Below the pieces are notes generated by a model. That model saw nothing but the letters and a program-made list of their open reading frames with translations. It was not told the DNA's origin and ran no database searches. A stretch of 64,000 nucleotides of DNA, taken from assembly GCF_030285625.1 (NCBI RefSeq), contig NZ_CP127294.1, forward strand, positions 7,472,001-7,536,000, read 5' to 3'. A program made the translations under genes and the position numbers. Positions 7,916 through 17,276 of this stretch are shown one piece after another (within the stretch, counting starts at the first letter, position 1; every line of letters begins with the position of its first letter). This DNA is from Amycolatopsis sp. 2-15 (lineage in GTDB: Bacteria > Actinomycetota > Actinomycetes > Mycobacteriales > Pseudonocardiaceae).

Positions 7916-7939
7916 CCGTAGGACACGCGTCGTAATTGT

Positions 7940-8335
7940 GATCCCAGCAGCATCATGAGCGCTTGATGCACCGGGCTGTCGACGTCCACCGGCCCGCTGG
8001 TCTCGGGTAACCACAGCTGTACCCCGTGCTTGCTCAACGTCGCCAGTACAGCGGTGAACTGGGCGCCGTAGAACGCTCGCTCGTACTCGCCGACGACGAC
8101 CGCGTCGAACTCGGGTTCAGGGTGTTGGGCGGCGGCCAGTAGCCGCGCCGCGCCGCAGCGGGCCGATCCTGCCACTGCGGCCGACGCGAACAGCCCGCGT
8201 CGAAGAACTCCGCCACGATGAGCCCTTCCCGCGGATCGTTTCCTCGGCCGCTTCGCGCTGCCAGCCCGACGACGTATTGCGGTCTGGGAAGTCGAGTCCG
8301 TGGCAGACTCTGCGCCTGACCAGGCAATACCAGTG
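7940..8335 (-). pseudogene. decayed N-terminal catalytic domain of a serine integrase
   Basis: Pieces matching the intact integrase appear in three different leftward frames: TSSGWQREAAEE (intact: TSRGWQFGNARK), then GLIVAEFFDAGCSR (VVAEFFDIGQSR), then FDAVVVGEYERAFYGAQF and GVQLWLPE (WNAVVVGEGTRCWFGNQF, GVDLWVPE). At least two frameshifts separate them, and the catalytic serine segment and the whole C-terminal half are missing. It abuts the HTH-Nudix remnant and shows that a second, related element once sat beside this tRNA. Confidence 0.7.
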
Positions 8336-8820
8336 GGCGTGATCGGCTCGGCTGAAACCGGCATACCGCTTAACGCGGAAACTAATACGCTCACGTCCGA
8401 ACTGTTTCCAAGGGTTCTCCCGGGCTGGCCCGAAACCGCTCGCGTTCTCGAATGCAGGACGACATCCCGGCGCTGCGATCGTCATTCCCGAGCAGGGAGA
8501 GGCGCCATGGCAAGTTCATGCGAGCAGGTCACGTGGCTGCGCACCCAGCGCGTTCCGTTATACCCAGACCACCCGCAGCCGGCCTGCGCGGCCTCCCAGC
8601 CTTCGGGATGACCCAATCGACGAGCCGACTCGCGCCGGCTTGACGAACCACGAAGCTACCCGGCCAGAGCGGCGGGACCCTGCCCGGACCAGACCCCACA
8701 GGGGCACCTGGGCAAAGGCACGCGGACACCCAGCAAGTCCTTGCAGATGATCTTGTGTCCGATCAAGTGCGCGGAGAACGCACCGGGCCCCGTGTGAGCA
8801 ATGTCTGGGGATCGCGACGA
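8336..8820. other. no gene recognised
   Basis: This stretch lies between the integrase remnant and the end of the GNAT-AAA+ gene. Short open frames occur on both strands, but none shows a recognisable domain. Confidence 0.4.
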
Positions 8821-10107
8821 TCACATACGCACGTACTGCTCGATGTCTTCTCGGAACTCGGTGATGGCCGGGTCGGTGAGTGTGGGTCGAGTGTCGGCGA
8901 TGGCGGCGAGGTAGTCCTCGGTGCTGGCGGGGGCATCGTGGCCGTGGACGACTTCGCGTTCGAACGCGGCCTGAGCGCCCTTGCGGGCGGCGAACTCGAT
9001 GTCGGCAGGCGTGAACATCTCGCTCGCCACCACCAACCGGCGCAGCTCGACACTTTCGGCCGTGGGACCCAGGTAGCGCCGCCATATCGCCGCCCTCGCC
9101 GCCGGGTCTGGGGGTCCGACCGGAATGACGTAGTCGAACCGGCCCGGGCGCAAGAACGCCGGATCGAGAGAGCGGACCGAGTTGGTGGCGCAGATCAGCA
9201 AACGGTTGTCGTGGTCGCGGAAGCCGGGGATCAGTTTGAGCAGCTCATTGGTGACTCCGTGGCCAGGATCAACGGCCAGCCCGGACCGGACGCCGGCGAT
9301 CTCCTCGACTTCGTCGATGAACAGCACAACGCTCTCGAGCCCCGCCAGATCGGCGAACACGTCCCGCAGTGAATTGGCCAGACCCCCTGCTCCCACCGAC
9401 GCGAGCCTGGAAGGGAACAGCTCCACGAACGGCCACTCCAGCCGGGAGGCAACAGCTTTGGCGAAACTCGTCTTGCCGGTGCCCGGCGGACCGAAGAGAA
9501 TGACTGCCTTCGGTGGTGTGACGCCATGCCGGTCTGCCACGGTGGGCTCGGCCAGCGGCAGCACTATCCTCCGCTCGATGGTTTCCTTCTCCTGCTCCAT
9601 CCCGGCGAGATCGGTCCAGAGGCCTCGCGGGAGAACCCGCCCACCGAGCTCCGCTAGCAGCCCGGCGTCGCTGGCACCGAGATGCTCGACCTTCTCGTAA
9701 AACACCAACCCGGTGCGAGCGAGATAGCCGGAGTTTTCCAGGGCCGCGGCTCCCGTCGCGCCGGGAGGCAGCAGCGCACTGATCCGGCGTATCCCCTGCG
9801 CCCGCAGTCGCCGCTCGAGCTCGCCGACCAGGGAGCTGCCGATCCCGCGGTTACGCCACAACCGGGCGAGCGCCACCCCCACGATCCATGCCCGCTCCCC
9901 CTGGGCCTGCGCGACTGCCATACCCACCACGTCATCGCCGACTGCCGCGACCACGACGAGTTCGCCGGTCCGGGTCGCGGCGATGACCTCCGAAATCGGA
10001 AACACCGGAGGCGAATCGTCCGCCTGCCGGTCCTGATCCCAAAGCTGGATGACGCGGTCCAGATCGTCGTCGTGGAAGTCCCGCAATCGCCACGTCGGCA
10101 CCACCAC
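8821..10107 (-). CDS. GNAT acetyltransferase fused to an AAA+ ATPase
   Basis: The 428-residue protein joins two domains rarely found together. Residues 1-145 are a GNAT fold: the acetyl-CoA-binding motif A is RNRGIGSSLV (85-94), followed by the ALENSGY segment near 122. Residues about 160-425 are a classical AAA+ module of the Cdc48/FtsH kind: Walker A GPPGTGKT (206-213), Walker B VLFIDE (261-266), sensor-1 Asn in ATNS (about 309), the arginine-finger region LRPGRFDY (319-326) and the small helical lid (ADIEFAARKG). No protease domain or transmembrane segment is present. It starts with a GTG in a GTG-rich leader, so the exact start is uncertain. A remodelling ATPase that acetylates, or is guided to, its target is possible. 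Its neighbours are remnants and give no clue. Confidence 0.85.
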   Translation of the reverse strand: MVVPTWRLRDFHDDDLDRVIQLWDQDRQADDSPPVFPISEVIAATRTGELVVVAAVGDDVVGMAVAQAQGERAWIVGVALARLWRNRGIGSSLVGELERRLRAQGIRRISALLPPGATGAAALENSGYLARTGLVFYEKVEHLGASDAGLLAELGGRVLPRGLWTDLAGMEQEKETIERRIVLPLAEPTVADRHGVTPPKAVILFGPPGTGKTSFAKAVASRLEWPFVELFPSRLASVGAGGLANSLRDVFADLAGLESVVLFIDEVEEIAGVRSGLAVDPGHGVTNELLKLIPGFRDHDNRLLICATNSVRSLDPAFLRPGRFDYVIPVGPPDPAARAAIWRRYLGPTAESVELRRLVVASEMFTPADIEFAARKGAQAAFEREVVHGHDAPASTEDYLAAIADTRPTLTDPAITEFREDIEQYVRM

Positions 10108-10361
10108 TACCTTACCGGCAACTCACCATCGCGCCCACAACTTCGGGACGCAGCTGATCGCCGTACGCCCGTACGAGCCACGGTGCGCTCACCGGACCGC
10201 GAGGCCGGTCTGCGTGCGGCAGTGCGCCACGGCGATACCTACGACACTGGCGTGAAGATCGTCGTCGTCGCCTCGCCCATCCCGGTCGCCCAGCGCGACG
10301 ACCCCGAGGAGCTGATCGCTCCTTCCCGAGGTCGCTACACCGCGGATCCACGAGTCATCGT

Positions 10362-10466
10362 CCGCGCGATAAAGCGGTAAAAGGGCCCCTTTCCGGATCG
10401 CCACACCATGCACCATTCGTGCGCAGATCTGGCACCGCACCAGACGTTTCAACACGTGCTGGTCAT
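10362..10466 (-). pseudogene. zinc-ribbon fragment of a serine integrase
   Basis: The leftward frame reads HVLKRLVRCQICARMVHGVAIRKG, which parallels the intact integrase HTYLLKGLVRCEICTRKMQGAAIRKG. Only this zinc-ribbon piece of about 35 residues is left, with neither the recombinase domain before it nor the coiled coil after it. It is the second of three scattered integrase pieces between 7.9 and 22.6 kb. Confidence 0.65.
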
Positions 10467-10529
10467 TCGTCCCCGTCGGCCCGACGGCCATGGCGGCACG
10501 ACAAGCTGCCCACCCGGCCGCCGGCCGCG

Positions 10530-10690
10530 ATATTCAGGTGCCACGCAGAGATAAGAGAGTACGGCAGAGTCACCTGCGGCACTGATTCCGACAACCCCGG
10601 CTGACTCGCGCTCTGGTGCCTCGGCGAGCAGCCAGGAGTTCTCGTCGGTGGGCTGTACATCATGACGAACAAAACTGTCGGCCGGACGGA
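10530..10690 (-). pseudogene. GNAT acetyltransferase fragment
   Basis: A leftward frame contains a beta-strand pattern typical of GNAT proteins (SAGVVGISAAGDSAVLSYLCV) ending in APEYRGRRPGGQLV, a degraded form of the acetyl-CoA-binding loop. The N-terminal part and the sequence after the loop are missing or out of frame. It adjoins the DUF664 pseudogene and is probably another broken gene of the same island. Confidence 0.45.
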
Positions 10691-10699
10691 GCAAGGCTC

Positions 10700-11182
10700 G
10701 ACTCCGACGGCTTCCCGCGGCGCCTGCTCCAGCCGGTTTCGATAGGTCGTCCACCTCACCTGATCGTCTGGCGCCATGTTGCAGGGTTACCTCACTCCGG
10801 TCATCCGGCCAGTGCGGCACACGGCCGGTCGCGTCCAGCGCCAGTGTGGTGATCGTCGTGTGCGAGTGCGCCCACGCCCGGCGGTACAGCTCGGCGATGT
10901 CGTCGCGTGACTCGTCGGCGGTCGCCCACACGTCCGCGTTCAGTTCCTCGTCATCGCCGAACCAAGGCAGCGGCTCGCCAAACGGCCGTCCGAAGGTGTC
11001 TCCGAAGTACCTCAGCTCGCAGCCGGCCACGTGTTTGATCAGTCCCCACAAGTTGGTCCCCCGGTCGGTGTCAGCGGCCGACAGATGTCGCACTCCGAGA
11101 GCCTGTGAAGCATCCACAGCAAGGCGCCGCGGGCGGCCTGCGCATACCTGCGAAGATCCGCCTTCGGTTCCGACCCAGTCAT
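10700..11182 (-). pseudogene. DinB/DUF664-family protein, frameshifted and internally deleted
   Basis: The gene begins with ATG at 11182 (MTGSEPKADLRRYAQAARGAL) and runs to LTPTG, where two extra G residues (near 11055) shift the frame. The next frame continues as NLWGLIKHVAGCELRYFGDTFGRPFGEPLPWF and ATADESRDDIAELYRRAWAH, a good match to actinomycete DUF664 (mycothiol-dependent DinB fold) proteins. About 40 codons are then missing before the C-terminal piece APDDQVRWTTYRNRLEQ. Two independent lesions make this a pseudogene rather than a single base-calling error. Confidence 0.7.
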
Positions 11183-11427
11183 GCCTGGCAGGCTCTCGCC
11201 CAACACTGACAGTCTGGGAGCTACGGTCTGCGGTTTCGTCGAGTTCGGCGGCGAGTCGCCTTTTGTCAGGGCTGAGTGCCTGGAGGAGTGCGAGCGCGTG
11301 GCCGCCGCGGCCATCGAAGACATCGCGACGGATGTGCATCATCAGCTTGTAGGCGAGCTGGCGAACGGCTCGTCGATGGAGCGGATGAGGGTGCGGTCCT
11401 GGTAGAGCACCGGTGTTACGGCCCTGC

Positions 11428-12470
11428 TCAGGTGAGTCGGACCGTGCCCATGATCGCGTGACCGGGGATGCCGGCGGTCGCGGACTTGCCGGCACGCGGC
11501 ACCCCGGCGATCCACAGTTGCCCGGTCGTCGCCGTCGCGAGGCCGAACGCGACGGTCACGTTCCGCATTCGGAAGCGGACCGTGCCGCCGTCGGGCAGGA
11601 TGGCCCGGCCGTGGAGGCGGACGAGACCACGGCCGTTGATCGAGACCGTCCGGTCGAGCACCACGGCCAGCTCGGTCCAGGTGTCGGCCGCGAGTGGAGC
11701 GCGCAGCCGAAACACGCGGACCACCAAAATCAGCGCCAGAACACCGACGAACGCCGCGATGAACACTGCCCCGCTTCTGGCCGTCTGAAGGGCCCGCTCG
11801 TCCGGCAGGTCCGCCGACGCCCAGCCCGCGAGGACGCCGTATACCGCCGCCGGGTACCAACACAGGCGTGCGACGTAGCGCCGATAGGCCGTGAGCACCG
11901 GATCGAGCCGCGGCGAGGTCGGCTCCCGGGAGCCGACCGGCAGTACTCGCGCACCGGGCAGCGGGCCGTCAGTGATCCGCGCCGCCCCGAGAACGCCGGA
12001 CCCCGGCAAGTGACCATCGCCCGCTCACCCACCCGCAGCAGCCACAGCCGGCGCTCGCCGCCCAGCTGCACCCGCAGCGGTGCAGGCATCCTGGTGCGCA
12101 GCCACCGTCCGTCGGGCAGGTGAACGCCGACCTCGCGACCCGCGAGGACCACCCCGTCGGGCGCGCAGTCGACTCGTTCGAACCGGGCCCCGAGGAACGG
12201 CACCGCCCGGCGGAGTGTGGTGAGAATGGCGATGGCCGCGACCAGGGCGACGCCGAAGAACACGACGAGGAAGAGTGGCGCAGCGACACCCTTACCGGCG
12301 AAGAACAGGGCTATCCCGCCGATCACGAACGGCAGTGGGAAAAACAGGCTCGCAGCCGCACGGCGGCGCGCGCTCGCGTGGAGCTCGCCGAACACCGGTA
12401 GTGCACCGGCCGGCACGGCGGGGTCGGGCTCCCAGAGCCGGACGCGATCGGATTCCGGACGAGCGGTCAT
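11428..12470 (-). pseudogene. membrane protein of unknown function split by a frameshift
   Basis: The first part (from 12470, MTARPESDRVRLWEP) has two transmembrane segments near residues 40-60 and 65-85 and a beta-rich soluble part ending at VGERAMVTC. Similar-looking sequence then continues in another frame (GSGVLGAARITDGPLPGARVLPVGSREP), with two more membrane segments (LCWYPAAVYGVLAGW and VFIAAFVGVLALILVV) and a second beta-rich tail. Joined, the two halves would make about 345 residues with two repeats of TM pair plus soluble domain. The shift lies near 12008. I do not recognise the family. A sequencing indel would restore one gene. Confidence 0.55.
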
Positions 12471-12539
12471 TTCTCTCCCAACGGGCGCACAAGGTCACCC
12501 GATCTTCGGTACCCAGACGAGCGGCGTTACATCACACCA

Positions 12540-13070
12540 CGTCCCCAGCGCACGGAAGTCAGGTCAGGCAGCTCGAGCGACAGCTCGGCGACGCTCGGCA
12601 CGACCTCGAACTTCGTCGGCACGATCATGGCGCTGACCTCGATCACGGTCACGACCGGCACGGTGGTCGCCGGTCGCGCACTGGCGCGCAACGGCCAGGT
12701 GTCCCTGGACGACAACACGTTCACCACACCCGACTGCGACACCACCACACCCACCACCGACACCACACCCACCACCAGCGACACCGACACGACCAGCCCG
12801 ACGACCACTACGGCGACCACGGACTCATCGAGCGGCGCCACGGAAACGACGACCAGCTCGGGCGGTCTCGGGGCGAGCTGGACCGACAGCGGCTCGAACG
12901 GCAGCGGCCCAGGGCCGGCGGATTTCCCCACCGGGCCCTCGCACCTCGCCAGTACCGGCGCCAGCCCACTTCTCGGCCCCGCGCTCGGCCTCGGATTCCT
13001 TCTTGTCGTGCTCGGTGGTTCGCTTCTCTTCGTCCTGCGCGCCCGCAAGTTCCGGCGTCGATCCGAATGA
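12540..13070 (+). pseudogene. C-terminal remnant of an ice-binding-like (DUF3494) surface protein with sortase-type anchor
   Basis: From about 12570 the frame reads SSATLGTTSNFVGTIMALTSITVTT then GRALARNGQVSLDDNT, the characteristic last strands of DUF3494 ice-binding-like beta-solenoids. A Thr/Ser/Asp-rich stalk (TTTPTTDTTPTTSDTDTT) follows, then LASTG, a hydrophobic segment and a basic tail (RARKFRRRSE), the layout of a sortase-anchored wall protein. The frame is open upstream but has no start or signal peptide, so the N-terminal two thirds are missing. The first usable ATG is at 12627. If expressed it could not be exported normally. Confidence 0.65.
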
Positions 13071-13097
13071 GCGGGACAACACTCCACGAAGAAGGCG

Positions 13098-13514
13098 ATG
13101 ACACGATCGATTTCCTTCGGCCGGCACTGTGTATCACCGGAGCAGACCAGCTCGAACTCGGCCCCTCATTGTCCGCATCTCGTACACGAAGTAGGCGAGC
13201 TTCGAGCACAAGGACAGTTTCCGGAGCGGGCAACGGTGTGCGTCGACGTCGGTTCGGATCTGCGCGAGCTCGACGTTCGGATCGAAGGTCTGTCGCCTGA
13301 ACGCGATCCCGACCTGGACGAGACCATGGCCGCGATTCGCTACGTCTTCGAGCTCGCGAGCCACGCCAACGTCATCGACGTCACCGGTGCCGTCGCGCCG
13401 CTGTTCACCGTTCGCATTCTCGCGGTCGACCAGGAAGGGGTGCCCTACGCCGGGCTCATCGGTGCGGGCATGGGCGACATCCATCCCACAGTCACACATC
13501 ACACACTCCGGTGA
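13098..13514 (+). CDS. hypothetical protein
   Basis: A 138-residue frame whose second half looks like a real folded domain: VCVDVGSDLRELDVRIEGLSPERD, a helix AAIRYVFELASHANVIDV, then strands FTVRILAVD and GVPYAGLIGAG. The first 40 residues are atypical, so translation may begin at the GTG near 13231 or the gene may be 5'-truncated. I recognise no family. It lies between the surface-protein remnant and the STAS pseudogene, within the run of broken genes. Confidence 0.45.
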   Translation: MTRSISFGRHCVSPEQTSSNSAPHCPHLVHEVGELRAQGQFPERATVCVDVGSDLRELDVRIEGLSPERDPDLDETMAAIRYVFELASHANVIDVTGAVAPLFTVRILAVDQEGVPYAGLIGAGMGDIHPTVTHHTLR

Positions 13515-13740
13515 GCAAGGCAATTCCGAGCGTCTGGCAGCGCTGATGGTCTCCGTCGCGCGCAGGCGCGTTGCAGCGCACTCGATCTTCGCCGTCTCCA
13601 CCGCCCGCCGCCCGAGCCCGCCGCGGTGGCCATCTCCATGGCACGCAGCGACAGCGGCGACGACCGCAGCTGTGGTGCCGCCCACGCACCTGGCGAGAGC
13701 CCAGCCGGGCAGCGACCGTCTCAAGTGCGCAGGCCACTCG

Positions 13741-14060
13741 ATCTTGAACGTCACGGTGGTGCAGCGGCGAAAGACACTGATTGACGTCGTGGACGGTGAC
13801 GTGGACCAGCACACCGCGCCCACGATGAGCGAAGCACTGGAGACGGCATTGGCCCGACGACCCCGTCGCCTCGTGGTGGATCTGTCCGAGGTCCGATTCC
13901 TGAACTCCACCGGGCTCGAAGTCCTGCTGCGCGCCGGAAAGCAGCTCCGCGCGCCGACCTGCGCCTGGTCGCCACGAGCCGCGCGACCTGGCGCCCGCTG
14001 CAAATCACCCAGCTGGCCGAACAGCCGGTCATCCATGCTTCACGGGCCTCCGCCATCGCC
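13741..14060 (+). pseudogene. STAS-domain anti-sigma-factor antagonist, frameshifted
   Basis: The first frame gives TLIDVVDGDVDQHTAPTMSEAL and RRLVVDLSEVRFLNSTGLEVLL, with the phospho-acceptor serine region (FLNSTGLEVL) of SpoIIAA/STAS proteins. Near 13957 the frame breaks, and the natural C-terminus continues in another frame (ADLRLVATSRATWRPLQITQLAEQ). A single indel restores a full STAS protein of about 105 residues. Such proteins normally free a sigma factor by binding an anti-sigma kinase. Confidence 0.7.
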
Positions 14061-14191
14061 GCCCCAGCACGAGACGACTGCCACCCGTCCGGCAGTCTGT
14101 CCTGCACGTCGGCTCGACGCTGGACCAGCGATGCGGTACAGGCGGCGAACTGTTGGGGCCCTTGGAATGGTGAGCTCGACCGGCGTACGAG

Positions 14192-14895
14192 GTGGCGCCC
14201 GTGCCCAATTCCGACGACCTTGCGTCGGAGAGCCTGACCAGCGTGCTTGGCACGATCGCTCGCGCGCTGCAGGGCGAGCCGGGCGTCGAGACGACCCTCG
14301 CGGCGATCGTGAAGGCCGCGGTGGACCACGTGGCCGGCGCCGAGTACGCCGGGATCTCCCTGGTTGAGAACGGCCAGGTCCGTACCGTCGCCCCGACCGG
14401 CGAGGTCGTGACCGCCGTTGACGAGATCCAGTACCGTACCAGCCAGGGGCCATGCCTCGATGCGATCGCCGACCACGAGGTCTACCGCACCGGCAACCTG
14501 CTTGACGAGGGTCGCTGGCCGGCCTTCGCGCCCGAAGCCGCTGAAACCGGCATCCGCTCGATACTGTCCTACCGGCTCTTCATCACCCACACCACCCTCG
14601 GTGCCCTCAACCTCTACTCCACCCAGGTCGACGCGTTCAGTGACCAGACCGGGCAGGAGGGGCAGGTGTTCGCGACCCACGCCGCGATCGCACTCGTCGG
14701 CGCCCAACCGAAGCCCAGCTGCACAGCGCCATCGAATCGCGCGACGTCATCGGCATGGCCAAGGGCATCCTCATGGAACGCCACGACCTCGACGGCATTC
14801 AGGCGTTCCGGATGCTCGGCGAGTCGTCCCAGACCACCAACATGAAACTGCACCAGGTCGCCGTCTGGCTCGTCGACCACCGCCGAGGTCTGTAA
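14192..14895 (+). pseudogene. GAF-ANTAR antitermination regulator, frameshifted before the ANTAR domain
   Basis: The first about 175 residues are a GAF domain (VDHVAGAEYAGISLVENGQV, TSQGPCLDAI, GIRSILSYRLFI, LGALNLYS). At about 14710 the frame shifts; the RNA-binding ANTAR helices continue in another frame (LHSAIESRDVIGMAKGILME, then IQAFRMLGESSQTTNMKLHQ) to the TAA at 14893-14895. ANTAR proteins bind dual-hairpin RNA and stop termination. With the shift the protein lacks its output domain. One base change would restore the actinomycete GAF-ANTAR gene of about 235 residues. Confidence 0.75.
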
Positions 14896-15106
14896 CTGGT
14901 CCGTCACAGGTGCCACGGCACTCGTCAGCGGGCACTAGCGATCCAGGTGGGGTCGGTTGAGCAGCGAGCCGACCGCCGCCGTGGGTCAGTCTGGCGGAGC
15001 TTGTGACCCCGGCGGATTTCAGAAGACGCTGCGGAGCGCGGGACACGGGCGTAACCGGCGGGGCGGGGCGTGCCACGGGGTCCCGCAGCACCCCTGACCC
15101 GGCAGG

Positions 15107-15446
15107 TTATTCGGCGGAGCGGAGTTCGGTGTTCTGTCGCTGGGATTCGTGCAGCTGGTCTTCGAGGGAGACGATGCGGCAGGCGGCGTCCACGGCGGTG
15201 CCCTCGTCGACTAGTTCCCGTACGCGTGCGGCGATGCGCAGCTGGTGCCGCGAGTAGCGACGATGTCCGCCGGCAGAGCGCTGCGGCTCGATCAGACCGG
15301 CTTCATCCAGGCTGCGCAGGAAGTTCTGGGTGGTGCCGAGCATGTCCGCGGCCCGGCCCATCGTGGTAGGCGGGGTACTGGTCGTCGTCGAACTTGTCAG
15401 CCCCGCCCGAACCGGGAGCGGGGGTATCGCGTTGGTCAGGAGTCAT
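15107..15446 (-). pseudogene. MerR-family regulator with a one-base insertion near its start
   Basis: The likely start is the ATG at 15446 (MTPDQRDTPAPGSG), with GGAGGTGG upstream. Around 15362 one extra base shifts the frame just before the HTH. The in-frame remainder reads MGRAADMLGTTQNFLRSLDEAGLI and GGHRRYSRHQLRIAARVRELV, a MerR/HspR-type winged helix, and ends in a coiled coil (IVSLEDQLHESQRQNTELRS). If translation restarts at the internal ATG at 15361, an 84-residue DNA-binding protein could still be made. Otherwise it is inactive. Confidence 0.65.
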
Positions 15447-15464
15447 TCCACCTCCACGTCACAA

Positions 15465-15500
15465 GGGACCCCGGATGCCGTGCACGGCATCCGGGGTCCC
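15465..15500. repeat. 36-bp perfect palindrome upstream of the MerR-type gene
   Basis: Two 18-base arms (GGGACCCCGGATGCCGTG and its exact complement) meet without a spacer, centred on GTGCAC at 15482/15483. It lies 19 bp upstream of the MerR-type start codon, just before its ribosome site. It could be a terminator hairpin for leftward transcripts, an operator, or a mobile palindromic unit. No T-run follows. Confidence 0.7.
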
Positions 15501-16200
15501 AGGGGTTTGGGTTTCATCATTGCCAACCGGCCGTGCGGCCGGCTTCCTGTATCCGCGGTGTCCGTCCGAGAGCCGGACGGTGCGGAGATCGCTTATTCGT
15601 AACCGAGAACCACCTTCCAATCCGATGGGACTGCGGTACCCGCGCGGCGCTACTGCCCAGCCGCTGCGGGCGATCCAATGATGTGCCCCTTCCCTTCTCT
15701 CCTGTGTTTTCCTCTTGCCGTGCACCACTTCGTGTACTGCGACTGCTGCGGTCGTCACCGGGCTGGGACCCTTCCACTGATCAGCCCCAGCACGCGCCAC
15801 GCCGCTGGTCACTGCCCGGAGCCCCGTATGAAATCGGCTCCGGCCACCTGACCGTTCTTGCACTACCTGACTTGCCACTGCGTTTCCCGCAACTGCACTA
15901 CTTCGCCGGGATCGGCCTTGCTGCTTGCGTCTTCACTGCCCGATCCCGGGGTACTTCACCGGTCACCAGCCGAAACCTGTTCCCTGATTGGCTTCGTCCT
16001 GCCTGACCGTTCTGTCTCACTTCGCGGGTAGTTCGTCATCTCCCGCGCCTGTTTGACGTTGTCTCTCTCGGTATGAGCAGAAGATTACACACAGCTGAAG
16101 TTGAATGTCTACCCCAGCCGCCATAGATTTCCTGGTTCCCTGGCGGGCCGACCGCCGGACGCCGAAGAGCCGCAGGTCAGCGCGCAGCGCATGCGGACAA
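15501..16200. other. unassigned region, no gene recognised
   Basis: About 700 bp without a believable reading frame. It contains inverted-repeat-rich stretches, for example GCCGGCCGCACGGCCGGTTGG near 15526-15546 (minus strand) and a CCGTCCGAGAGCCGGACGG hairpin near 15562-15580. The look is that of a structured non-coding or retro-element relic, but I could not match it to group II intron landmarks. Confidence 0.35.
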
Positions 16201-16224
16201 CGACACTCGGAAGGATGACGCGAG

Positions 16225-16475
16225 ATGACTGACTCGGTCGCGCGGCAGGACCCGTACGGCCTCACCGGTGTGCGCGACCTCCAGGACTACGCCCGCGTCC
16301 TCAGGCGGATGGTCGAGCAGGGACGCCGCGAGCGGTGTGTCGCGCTGTTGTCGGAAACTGAGGCGCACGCCGTAGCGGAGTTCTGGGCCAGTACGCCCAG
16401 CTCGACCCGACCGCGCACCTCAACCAACTCGCCGCCACCCTCGCCGGACGCCTCTACAGCCGACTCGGCGCGTGA
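16225..16475 (+). pseudogene. small hypothetical protein, frameshifted
   Basis: It starts at ATG 16225 after AAGGA and reads SVARQDPYGLTGVRDLQDYARVLRRMVEQGRRERCVALLSETEAHAV. At about 16385 the sensible sequence moves to another frame (QYAQLDPTAHLNQLAATLAG) and ends at the TGA at 16473-16475. The repaired protein would have about 83 residues, be all-helical and have no known family. Confidence 0.45.
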
Positions 16476-16639
16476 ACGCACCCCCTCGACGCGGCCGGCA
16501 CGTCGACGGTTGGGGTGGTGGACGGGGTCGGCGTGGCCGTGGGTGTGCGCCGCTGATGCCGGGGCGCGGTAGCGTGCCCGGGGCCGGTGACGGCCCTCTG
16601 CCTGAAGAGTTTGCGCTACCCGGGCGGAGGGGTCGGTTT

Positions 16640-17010
16640 CGGGCGAGCACCAGGCTGTTCCCTGAGGATACCGCCGGTGACGACGAGTGCCGGCAGCGTG
16701 TGAGCAGCAGCGGCCAGGTGATGATCTTGGGCCCGGCACTGACGTCGAGCAGCACGACCAGGAGCACGATGCCCGCGAAGACGGCCACGAACCCGAGTCT
16801 GACGACCCGCCGCGGCGAGGCGTCGGGCCGCAGCTTCGGGATGCCTACCGCGAACAGCAGCAGCATCAGCGACAGGGGCAGCAGCCGGATTCCGGTCTCC
16901 ACCGCCGACAGCCCGAGCGCGACGGACAGGAACAGCGGGATGGTGAAGAAGACGCCGGCCTGCACGAGGAACATGAACAGGAACGAGCCGACACCGCTGC
17001 GCAGCCGGCG
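16640..17010 (-). pseudogene. internal fragment of an MFS (DHA2-type) transporter
   Basis: A leftward frame contains three consecutive membrane segments: SFLFMFLVQAGVFFTIPLFL, then GIRLLPLSLMLLLFAVGIPK with the ETGIRLLPL motif of 14-segment drug exporters, then VRLGFVAVFAGIVLLVVLLD. The flanking sequence is out of frame and neither the start nor the C-terminal half is present. A short piece of the next helix (VTGGILREQPG) is seen in another frame. Confidence 0.6.
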
Positions 17011-17276
17011 CACACACCCCGAGAGCGAACTCACTGCGGCCTTCAGCAGTTCGCCATCTGCGCGCGCGCACCTGCTGAATCGCAAAACCGCCGCACCACT
17101 GATGGCTCTACAAGGAAGTGACGGCTACCGGGCTGCCGGTGTTCTTCGCTCATTTGCACTCGCCTTGGGAACGTGACAGCAGCGAAAACCTGAACCACCG
17201 GCGGAATCCGCCGGCGACCGCGACAAGCGCCGCGCCTTCGGTGGCGCTGTGCGGGCGAAGTCCGCACAATGAGGAC

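Noticed and set aside
12627..13070. Intact small Thr-rich membrane protein starting at 12627
   Set aside because: The DUF3494 similarity continues upstream of this ATG in the same frame, so the start is internal and the gene is a truncated remnant.
15501..16200. Group II intron
   Set aside because: I looked for a domain V hairpin, GUGYG-type 5' end and a reverse transcriptase frame and found none that I could defend.
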